DNA from: Chitinivibrio alkaliphilus ACht1
GTDB lineage: Bacteria > Fibrobacterota > Chitinivibrionia > Chitinivibrionales > Chitinivibrionaceae
Assembly: GCF_000474745.1 (NCBI RefSeq)
Contig: NZ_ASJR01000016.1
Coordinates: forward strand, 1-49,576
Length of the DNA stretch: 49,576 bases
Direction of reading: 5' to 3'
Part shown: piece by piece, positions 15,831-23,800 of the stretch
Position numbering within the stretch: the stretch's first letter is position 1
How the letters are laid out: every line of letters begins with the position of its first letter
The notes under the pieces: generated by a model
The model's database searches: none
What the model was told of the DNA's origin: nothing
What the model saw: only the letters and a program-made list of their open reading frames with translations
Position numbers and translations under genes: made by a program

Positions 15831-15860
15831 TTGATATGTGAGGCTGATATTTCATATATT
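15831..15860 (+). promoter_or_regulatory. Candidate promoter of the heme operon
   Basis: TTGATA and TATATT are separated by 18 bases, placing the start near 15867. This lies 30 bases before the first small gene of the operon and is followed directly by the TTAG-N6-CTAA dyad. Confidence 0.45.
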
Positions 15861-15872
15861 AGGCAAAACTAA
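15859..15872. promoter_or_regulatory. Dyad TTAG-N6-CTAA, candidate operator of the heme operon
   Basis: The inverted repeat overlaps the last bases of the predicted -10 box and the transcription start, a typical repressor position. The same half-sites with the same 6-base spacer lie before the flavodoxin operon at 2106-2119. TTAGGC-type half-sites resemble those of DtxR-family iron or manganese repressors. Confidence 0.45.
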
Positions 15873-15891
15873 CTTGTTTTCCGTGAGTGTT

Positions 15892-16041
15892 ATGGACAAC
15901 AAAAAAGATACGATAATTCCTTCTCATATCCTGCGGGATATCTCCAAAGCTCTTGCAGGGCTTTCCTATGGGGAGGTGAGTATCACTGTTCATGACGGCA
16001 GGATCGTTCAAATAGAGCGTAAAGAAAAGAAACGCTATTAA
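15892..16041 (+). CDS. YezD-like small protein (DUF2292)
   Basis: A 49-residue protein with the compact YezD/DUF2292 pattern: an N-terminal helix followed by LAGLSYGEVSITVHDGRIVQIERKEKKR, matching the family's 'G.V.I.V.DGR.VQIE...K.R' end. Members are small and uncharacterised, often found near genes for sulfur or metal uptake. I use the internal ATG at 15892 because it gives the family length; the open frame extends 18 codons upstream to a GTG, across the candidate operator. It would be the first gene of the heme operon, 94 bases before the TonB-dependent receptor. Confidence 0.65.
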   Translation: MDNKKDTIIPSHILRDISKALAGLSYGEVSITVHDGRIVQIERKEKKRY

Positions 16042-16135
16042 GTAGTGGCCACCATACCAGTGGAGCCTTTCCATATACTGTAGATCAGCCAAAGCAGACA
16101 ACTGCACGGGTTTATGATCATGGAGGAGGTTTTGT

Positions 16136-18127
16136 ATGAACGTTATATTAGGTATGGTGTGCATTATCGTTTTTTTTCGATCTGCTAGTACCGCTGAAGT
16201 GTATTGCCTTGGTGATGTTTTTGTCCGTGACGATGTGAGTATTTCCCGTGAAGTACAGGGTGAGAAAGCCATGCGGATCGATTCAGTGTTTATTGCTGAG
16301 TCTGGTGCTGCAACTACTGAAGATCTATTGCATCGTGTTCCTGGCGTGTCTGTGCGCACGTATATGGGTGGACAGCGTCTTTCAATTAACGGTCTCGATG
16401 GTCGATATACCAAGATTCTTGTAGATGGTATTGCTCTTTCGGGAGATGTAAATGGCGCTTTTCCTATAGAGAGTATTCCCCTTTCTGAAATTGCTGCGGT
16501 AGAAATCGTGCGCGGTCCCGGATCATCACTCTATGGAAGTGATGCCGTGGGTGGTGTGATAAATATAATTACCCATGACGGACAGGGGGTAAAACCTTTT
16601 TCTCTTGGAGTGAGCAGCGGATATGAAACAAATATTGTTTCAGTAAAATGGGATGAGCCCGGTTTTTCAGATCCGGACGTCTCTGATCGGACCCGCTGGG
16701 GCGGTGTGTACACCGGTGACATTCGCGCTCGATACCGAGGAGAACAGATATCAGTTTCCGCCCATGGCGGTCTGTATAAAAATTTCGGGGCCCTGGATAC
16801 CATTGCCGGACGCCGTTTTACCCGATATCTTCATAGTATTGGCGAAGAGACCCGCCTGAACCACGGGGGAAGCATTTCTACACAGGAAGGGCCCCTTTGT
16901 TTCAGCGAATTGGGATATCGCCTCGGCACCACAGAGCGAGTGTATTCTGCCACGGAGAGTGAGCAGATTACATCGTGGCGTCGTCGCCGTGAACTCATTT
17001 TTCGTGGTAATACCCTTGCTTCAGATAATCTTCTTTTCGAGGGGCATCTTTCTGTTCAACGTTTTGAGACGGAGCGGGAGCGGTATAATTTTGACCATGA
17101 GCGTATCTCCGATGAATCTCATACGAAGTTTCCTCGTATCAACGGCCAGGTTCAGTCGGTTATTTTTGGTGAGGTGGTGGAGTCAACCATCGGCATTGAA
17201 GGAACCTACGAAGGAGTGCAGGATGACGGCCTTGATGAGGGCGAGCAGTTTGGCTCTGCGGCGGCTCTTTTTGGTCAGAGTCGTATTATACCCCGTGAAG
17301 CGGGGGCTTTAACCCTTATTCCCGGTATTCGTTTCGGCTATAACAGCAGGTTTGACAATGTTATTGTGCCCAGCTTCAGCTCTCGTCTTGATTTTTTCAG
17401 TGGCTTTTTTGCCCGGGCTGCCCTGGGAAAGGGCTATCTTGCTCCCTCTTTTCAGCAGAATTATCGCAAAGACTGGGTTCATACGGGGGGGAGTTTTGTC
17501 CTATCGGGTAATCCTGATCTTGAGCCGGAAACATCCTGGGGAGGTAATGTGAGTATTGGCTCAGAGACGGACCGGTTTTCCTGGGAAGTGTATGGGCATG
17601 GTACCCGTGTCTGGGATCAGATTGCCACGCAGCAGATATCAGATGAAGGGGGAATTACCGACGATGGAGAGTTTTATCGTGCCGTTCGTGCCTATGTAAA
17701 TCTTGACTCTGTGCAGACCTACGGAGGGGACATCTCTCTTTCCTATACATCTGAGTTCAATCTTATGGGATCTCTCACCTATTCATATCTTTATTCACAA
17801 TTTTGGGATGCAGAGGGAGTGGCTCGCGAAGCAGAGCTCTATTCTCCCCATGGGGTATCGGCATCCCTTTCATGGAGTGTTCCTGCGGGGCAGGTGTTTT
17901 CCCCCGTTGTTTCCGGGAGTTTTGTCTGGCAGGATGAGCAGATACAGGACAGCGAGTCGGGAAGTACCATTCCTTCTGATTTTGATATAAATACCCAGGT
18001 TCATACAGGGGTTGGGGAGCATTTTTCTGTTTCCCTCGGTGTTCGTAACCTGCTGGATAATACCGTCCGTGAGCTCAATCAGACGACGGGAAGAACCATG
18101 TGGATACAGGTTGGATATGAGTTGTAA
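16136..18127 (+). CDS. hmuR: TonB-dependent heme receptor (HmuR-like)
   Basis: Outer-membrane gated beta-barrel for heme or hemoprotein uptake, 663 residues. It has a signal peptide of about 20 residues and a plug domain with EDLLHRVPGVSVRTYMGGQR, LVDGIALSG and VEIVRGPGSSLYGSDAVGGV (about 60-145). The barrel contains LAPSFQQNYRKDWVHTGGS and GNPDLEPETSW (about 437-467), which correspond to the FRAP/NPDL pair with an intervening histidine of heme receptors. It ends with the aromatic pattern WIQVGYEL needed for insertion by BAM. GGAGGAGG provides a strong ribosome site. The HmuY-like gene follows after 22 bases. Receptor class is certain; heme as ligand rests on these motifs and on the neighbours. 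Confidence 0.88.
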   Translation: MNVILGMVCIIVFFRSASTAEVYCLGDVFVRDDVSISREVQGEKAMRIDSVFIAESGAATTEDLLHRVPGVSVRTYMGGQRLSINGLDGRYTKILVDGIALSGDVNGAFPIESIPLSEIAAVEIVRGPGSSLYGSDAVGGVINIITHDGQGVKPFSLGVSSGYETNIVSVKWDEPGFSDPDVSDRTRWGGVYTGDIRARYRGEQISVSAHGGLYKNFGALDTIAGRRFTRYLHSIGEETRLNHGGSISTQEGPLCFSELGYRLGTTERVYSATESEQITSWRRRRELIFRGNTLASDNLLFEGHLSVQRFETERERYNFDHERISDESHTKFPRINGQVQSVIFGEVVESTIGIEGTYEGVQDDGLDEGEQFGSAAALFGQSRIIPREAGALTLIPGIRFGYNSRFDNVIVPSFSSRLDFFSGFFARAALGKGYLAPSFQQNYRKDWVHTGGSFVLSGNPDLEPETSWGGNVSIGSETDRFSWEVYGHGTRVWDQIATQQISDEGGITDDGEFYRAVRAYVNLDSVQTYGGDISLSYTSEFNLMGSLTYSYLYSQFWDAEGVAREAELYSPHGVSASLSWSVPAGQVFSPVVSGSFVWQDEQIQDSESGSTIPSDFDINTQVHTGVGEHFSVSLGVRNLLDNTVRELNQTTGRTMWIQVGYEL

Positions 18128-18149
18128 CTTTTTTACTAAGGAGATATGT

Positions 18150-19139
18150 ATGAAACAGCTTTTTTTGTGGGTTGCTGTGAGCATGGTTGCATTTTTTGCA
18201 GGGTGTTCAGACAGTACGGGAAGTGATGACAATGGTGGAGATCCTGCGGAGTATGTTATTGATACTGCCAATGTGGATTATAACGGTATAAACCGGGTCG
18301 TCTACTATAATTTTCGTACCCGGGAAAAGTGGGAGATGCCCCGCTCTTCATGGGATATTGCCGTGGGAGATGATCTCTACGTGATATCCAATTCCGGTGA
18401 ATATGGCAGTGGTGTTCACGTTTATGCTACGGGGGATACCACATTCTCTAAGGATTATTCTCATATGGAAGGGAGTGATGACTTTGTTCCCACCTATATT
18501 GATGACAATCCCCTCGGGCATTCATGGCTTGATATGACATCCATGCCGCCGGAGTTTACAAGGGAAGTTTTTCTTATTCGTTCCGGTGATGATGCGTACT
18601 ATAAAATCCAGTTTGTAAATGCCACCATGGGTGGTGGTGTTGAGATGCGTATTGATAGTCCTGACGGTGATGGCGGTGAGGTGCACACCTTTGGTCCTGC
18701 CAACGACCGTGAATACACCAGTATTCATTTAGGAGATCGCCGACAGGTTACGGCTTTTCCGCCCCATGATGAGTGGCATATCCGTTTCGGTCGAACGGAG
18801 TGGTCCATGGGAGATCGTATTGGGGGAAGAAGCTCCATTGCCATAAACAGCAGTGCCGGTATGGAGGCGGTGATACTTCCCGATACGGACATTGAAGAAG
18901 TGACCAGTGTTGGTTCCCGGGAATTTGCAGATGACCCTCTTGGTATCGGACATAACTGGTATACCTTTGACCATGATGAGCGTGTGTTCAGTGTGGATCC
19001 TGCCACGTCTCTGATTCGACTTCCGGATAATTCTGTGGTAAAAATGCAGATACACACCTTTTACGGGCCCGGGGGGGAACAGTTTTGGTGTGACTTTGAA
19101 TATCTCTTTGCCAATGAAGACGGGATCTTTGAGCAGTAA
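18150..19139 (+). CDS. hmuY: HmuY-like heme-binding lipoprotein
   Basis: A 329-residue lipoprotein: signal peptide ending FFAGC (lipid-modified cysteine at about 20) and then a Ser/Gly/Asp linker. The body shows the HmuY-family pattern RSSWDIAVGDDLYVISNSGEYGSG, the strand FTREVFLIRSGDDAYYKIQF, and a C-terminal repeat-like second half with HNWYTFDH. HmuY proteins sit on the outer membrane and pass heme to HmuR. The canonical protein is about 215 residues; this one is longer, with an additional C-terminal third. TAAGGAG lies 6-7 bases before the chosen ATG. Placement directly after the receptor supports the function. Family match is by pattern, so some doubt remains. Confidence 0.75.
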   Translation: MKQLFLWVAVSMVAFFAGCSDSTGSDDNGGDPAEYVIDTANVDYNGINRVVYYNFRTREKWEMPRSSWDIAVGDDLYVISNSGEYGSGVHVYATGDTTFSKDYSHMEGSDDFVPTYIDDNPLGHSWLDMTSMPPEFTREVFLIRSGDDAYYKIQFVNATMGGGVEMRIDSPDGDGGEVHTFGPANDREYTSIHLGDRRQVTAFPPHDEWHIRFGRTEWSMGDRIGGRSSIAINSSAGMEAVILPDTDIEEVTSVGSREFADDPLGIGHNWYTFDHDERVFSVDPATSLIRLPDNSVVKMQIHTFYGPGGEQFWCDFEYLFANEDGIFEQ

Positions 19140-19151
19140 GGGTTGTATGGT

Positions 19152-19853
19152 ATGAACGTAACCTTTGTATTTATGCTCCTCCTCGGTGCGGGGGGAGCTG
19201 TTATTACCCAATCAATTATCGATCGGTGGTGGAGGAAGGCTATATTGCCGCTCCTTTTTCTGCTTGTGCCTCTTTTTTCGGCCCCCCACATTCTTGATAC
19301 AAGCAGTGTTGCGGTGCAGAAGTTTTTTATGGATCCGGCCTTTGTGTCTCTTCTTTCACTTTTTATGATTTGTGAAGGGGTAATCGGTATTTTCCTCGGA
19401 CTCCGTATTGTTCAGCGCCATTATCAGGGCAGGGATGTAACCTTTGGGGAGATTTTCTTCTATCTGCCCCCCACATCAGCCCTTGCAGGGGTATTGTGGT
19501 TTCCCTATCAGATGCTCTTTTTGTATCCCGGTGCGTCTTCTCTCTGGCTTATTGAACGTACTGCTGTTGCTTTGGTGACCCTGTTTTGTATTCTTTCTGT
19601 TCTTCTCCGCCGTGTAATAGCGCCGTGGGGAATTCGTGTGGAGATGAAATTGCTGCTGTACCTTGTGCAGATTGTGGTGGCGGCCTTTCTTCCCCTGTTA
19701 ATACATCCGCCTGAAATTTATGCCGATGAGGTGTCCAGCACTGTGCCCACATTTCCTCTGTGGGTGCTTTTTGCTGGTTTCGGGTGTATTGCTTTCGGTT
19801 TTTTCTTTCGTCTTGTATGTGTTTCAAAAGGAGTTTTTCGTGGATCAGATTAA
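19152..19853 (+). CDS. DUF2162 polytopic membrane protein (HmuT-like)
   Basis: A 233-residue inner-membrane protein with about six or seven hydrophobic helices and few polar loops. Its size, topology and position match the DUF2162 protein that accompanies ExbB-like and DUF2149 proteins and a CobN-like chelatase in anaerobes; in the Porphyromonas hmuYRSTUV operon an equivalent membrane gene lies at this place. Its activity is unknown; transport of heme-derived iron is a guess. I start at the ATG 19152; an in-frame TTG at 19143 is possible. It overlaps the ExbB-like gene by 14 bases. Confidence 0.7.
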   Translation: MNVTFVFMLLLGAGGAVITQSIIDRWWRKAILPLLFLLVPLFSAPHILDTSSVAVQKFFMDPAFVSLLSLFMICEGVIGIFLGLRIVQRHYQGRDVTFGEIFFYLPPTSALAGVLWFPYQMLFLYPGASSLWLIERTAVALVTLFCILSVLLRRVIAPWGIRVEMKLLLYLVQIVVAAFLPLLIHPPEIYADEVSSTVPTFPLWVLFAGFGCIAFGFFFRLVCVSKGVFRGSD

Positions 19854-20433
19854 TCAGCTTCTCTTTTTTATCTCAGATGGCATGCTTATTCCGGTTATCG
19901 TCGTTTTGCTGTTTTTCTTTGGGCGTTCATTAATTATGGTGGGTGGTTTTTTCGGCCTGGCGGTGCAACGTTTTGGTGCACGGTCGGTGCGGGATAAGCA
20001 TCTTGGGGCCGTACGGGGGGAGGCACCACGGGCTGCGTGTCTGGCCTTGTCAGAACAGGATAAAACCATCTTTTCCCGTGCGGTGCAGGCCCTTGTATCC
20101 GCTACAGGAGACCCTGCGCGAATGGATCGGGTTCTTTCTGAGGCAGAGTTGAGTTATCACAGCGAATGCGAAGGTGCAAAGGTGATCATGAAGGTTGGCC
20201 CCATGCTGGGGCTTATGGGAACAATCATTCCCATGGGACCAGCCCTCACTGGTCTTGCCACGGGAGATATCGGTATGATGGCTCTGAATATGCAGGTTGC
20301 CTTCGGTACAACCGTGGTTGGTCTTTTTTGCGGCATTGTCGGTTTTGTCCTCAGTAGTATTAAACGGCGTTGGTTTGCTCGTGATATTATTGACCTTACT
20401 TATGTGCGGGAGGTGCTGGATGCAGAAGTGTAG
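19840..20433 (+). CDS. MotA/TolQ/ExbB-type proton channel protein (HmuU-like)
   Basis: A 197-residue inner-membrane protein of the MotA/TolQ/ExbB family, the stator that couples proton flow to work across the envelope. A first helix (about 15-42) is followed by a cytoplasmic loop with the family's ADxA-like helical stretch, then KVGPMLGLMGTIIPMGPALTGLATGD (two blocks: GLMGTIIPMGPAL and GDIG) and two helices. The GLxGTxxPxxxxL pattern is the hallmark. The start is GTG at 19840 with AAGGAG 6 bases upstream; translations reaching further 5' lie inside the preceding gene. The DUF2149 gene overlaps its end by 14 bases, as expected for an ExbB/ExbD-like pair. Confidence 0.85.
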   Translation: MDQINQLLFFISDGMLIPVIVVLLFFFGRSLIMVGGFFGLAVQRFGARSVRDKHLGAVRGEAPRAACLALSEQDKTIFSRAVQALVSATGDPARMDRVLSEAELSYHSECEGAKVIMKVGPMLGLMGTIIPMGPALTGLATGDIGMMALNMQVAFGTTVVGLFCGIVGFVLSSIKRRWFARDIIDLTYVREVLDAEV

Positions 20434-20761
20434 ACGGGGTGTCTCCTTTTTGCAGGAACAGGGGGAGGAAGATCCCATAAGCAGTGTGGCCAATCTTTTT
20501 GATGTGGGAATGGTCTTTGCCGTATCCCTTATGGTAGCCATGGTGAGCTTTATGCATATGAGTGACTTTCTTACGGGAGAGTCCTCTACAATTGTGAAAA
20601 ATCCGGGACAGGATAATATGGAAATCATCCGTCGGGAGGGTGAACGTATTGAACGTTACAGAGCCTCAGAAAATCAAAGCGGTTCATCCGAGGGGACAGG
20701 TCGCCGTGTGGGTTCTGCCTATGAACTTGAAAATGGTGAGATTATTTACATCCCGGAATAG
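20420..20761 (+). CDS. DUF2149 protein, ExbD-like partner (HmuV-like)
   Basis: A 113-residue bitopic inner-membrane protein. A short cytoplasmic N-terminus contains EEDPISSVANLFDVG; one membrane helix (about 26-44) follows, and the rest is a charged periplasmic domain. The family always lies beside an ExbB/TolQ-like gene. Asp28 at the start of the helix (LFDVGMVFAVSLMVAMV) aligns by eye with the proton-carrying Asp of ExbD/TolR (IDVMLVLLIIFMV), which suggests an ExbD role. GGGAGG sits just upstream of its ATG inside the previous gene. Family call is good; the ExbD analogy is my inference. Confidence 0.78.
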   Translation: MQKCRRGVSFLQEQGEEDPISSVANLFDVGMVFAVSLMVAMVSFMHMSDFLTGESSTIVKNPGQDNMEIIRREGERIERYRASENQSGSSEGTGRRVGSAYELENGEIIYIPE

Positions 20762-20869
20762 CACCGTGTACTGAGGGAAATATGAACGATGTTTCTCACT
20801 GATCATGTCCATGCGGTAGCAGTATTCGTATCCATTGTACGGTAAAATATTAGAATAGGATTGAGGTAT

Positions 20870-23800
20870 ATGAAAAAAGGTGTATTTATCGGAATTGCTC
20901 TTCTCATAGCTCTGGCAGGGTATGGGGTATGGGAGTATCATCTGCGTCCTACGCGCATTCTTTTTGTAAATTTTCGTGACTGGCAGGTTGCATCCCATGT
21001 GGATGCAGGGGATAATTTTTTTCTTCGTATCGACCGTATCGATACCGATGAAATATCCCTTGCTACACTTCGGAAATACGATGTGGTCTATCTTTTTGGT
21101 ATGGGGTTGCGTTTAAGCGAGGAACAGCGTGATGCTGTTATTGAAGCAGGACGCCGGGGGGTATCTATATTCACCTATGCCTCCAATACTCAAGAAGATG
21201 ATATGTCTACGGTGGATCCCCTCTCTGCCGAAACCATGCAGGCATATATGGCAAATCAGTCTACGGAAAATATGGCGGCCCTCTTGCGGTACAGTCGTGC
21301 CTATCTCCATGGACGTTCCTTTGGTGTGGGGGATGTCCCTGAGCTGGTGGTTCTCCCCGGAGAGTATTTCTCCCATCCCGATCTTGACAAGGTATATGAA
21401 GAGTATGCCGCCTATGAACTTGCTTATGCAGAACTTCCCCAGTATCACCCGGAGGGAAAAAAGGTCCTCATGATGACCTCAAATATCGGTATGGAGGATG
21501 AAAGCGGATCCCTTCCATACCGGGCTGTTTTACGTGCCCTGGAAGCACAGGGAATGCGGGTATATGCTCTGTCGGGTATGCGGAACCGCCTTGCCTATGC
21601 GCAAAAGGTGCAGCCCGATGCGCTGGTTCTATTTGCCCATGGGCGTTTTGCCATGGGGCAGCCCCATGAGTCTGAAAAGCTTCTGGAGGAGTTGAATGTT
21701 CCCCTCTTTGCTCCGCTCCTGGTGCGTGAGAAAAAAGAGGAGTGGATACGTAGCCAGCAGGGGATGAGTGGGGGGCTTATGGGACAGAGTATTGCCGCTC
21801 CTGAAATTGATGGTGCCATCGCGCCCTTTGCCGTGGGGGCCTTGTCAGAAAATGAACAGGGGTTTCAGGTCTTTGTGCCGATTCAGGAACGGGTGGACCG
21901 CTTTGCCCGTACGGTGCACAACTATGTCTCTTTACAGGATACTCCCGTAGAGGAAAAACGCCTTGCCGTTGTGTATTTTAAAGGTCCGGGACAAAACGCC
22001 ATGGTGGCGGGGGGGCTTGAGGTTGCCCCATCCCTGCTACATTTTCTTCGCTCCCTGAAAGAGGCGGGGTATACCACGGGCCCCCTCCCGGAAACGGTGG
22101 AAGAGTTTGCGCGTATTGTGAATACGAAGGGGATACGACCGGGGCCCTATGCGGAAGGTACTATTGCACAGCTTCAGGAAATGGATATTCCCCGAATTCA
22201 TGTGGACAGTTTAACCGCATGGATGGGCACGGCCCTGCCGGAAGAACTTCGTGCTTCTGTGGAAGAGCGGTACGGACCGCCCCCGGGGGACTATCTTATC
22301 AGGGAAGACAGCCTTCTCACGCTTCCTGCGATCAGTTTTGGCAATATTGTCTTGCTTCCCCAGCTCATGCCCGCCCTCGGTGATGATGATTTTTCCCTGA
22401 TTCACGGCGCGGAGGTTGCTCCGCCCTATCCCTACATAGCCACATATCTTTGGGCACGAAAGGGGCATAGGGCAGATGCGCTTGTTCATTTTGGCACCCA
22501 CGGGAGTCTTGAGTTTACTCCCTGGAAACAGGCCCCCTTGTCCAGTTATGACTGGCCCGACATCCTCATGGGAGAACTTCCGCACTACTATTATTATACT
22601 ATTAATAATATCGGTGAAGCAATCATCGCCAAACGTCGTACCTATGCCGGTATTGTTTCTCATCTCACGCCTCCCTTTCGTCGTGCAGAGCTCTATGGCG
22701 GGTTTCAGGATCTTCATCGCATGGTGCACGACTACGAGCTTGTGGAAGATGCGGGGCATGAATCAGCTCTAAGTGATGAGCTTGAAGGAATGATTCTTTC
22801 TCTGGTAGAAGAGCTCGGCCTTCATCGTGATCTCTCTTTTCCTGATGATTTTATTTCCGTCATGGATGCGGATGATATTATTGATGAAGTACATCGATAC
22901 CTGCATGAGGTGGAGGCGGAAGTAATTACGGAAGGGTTGTATACCCTGGGAAAACCTTATACCCAAGAGCAGGTAGAGCGTACGGTTGTCGAGATGTTTG
23001 GTGAAAATCTTGCCCATGGGAAATTTCGTCATGCTCGCGCAATCGGGCAAATTACGGAAGATTTGCGGGAAGATCTGCACTGGTTTGAAGAGAACTTTCT
23101 TGATGCAGCCCGTGACGATGTTACGTCGTTTTTCGCCGGGAAGGAATTCACCCTTCTTTCTTCTCATGAACGGCGGCGTCTTGCCTATCTGCAGGAAGTT
23201 ATACCCTCTGATGCAAGTGAACCGGCAGATCTCATGGCGGATATGATCGCCATGGGAACGCAAACCGAATCTGACGAGAGGTGTGATCTTTCCCCGGAGG
23301 AGCTTTCGCGTATTCTCACCTCTCTCCTTGCCGACAAAACTCACCGTTCCATTGTCCATTCCCTTGAAGACAGTGAGCGGTACGAACGATTGCGCAGTAT
23401 GATTTCACCAGAAAATCTCCAGCGGGCTCGAAGGATGAGCCGGGTTATTCCGCCCATGGCAGATGCCGTTGCCTTCATGGAAACGCCCGAGGGGCTTTCG
23501 CTCATGCGGTATATGGACTCACCCAAGCGTCGTCAAAACGTGCTTGCCCTTGTTTCAGACAGTGCCCGTGATGCGGAGGTGGAACAATACCGATTGAAAC
23601 AGAATAAAAAACGTGTGCAGCGACTCAATAGGGCGGAAGAATTATTTCTTTCCCTTGTTCGGCAAGAGTATTCCCCACAGATGTGGAAGGACTCGTCCCT
23701 TTCTGCATTGGAGAACAGTGATACTCTTCTTGCAATCTTTATCAGCCTTGATACGCTCTCCGGTGCAGAAGTATATCTTTCGTCGTCGCTGCAGATGCTT

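Noticed and set aside
15724-15834. 36-codon frame before the heme operon
   Set aside because: No ribosome site; hydrophobic run comes from T-rich DNA overlapping the candidate promoter.
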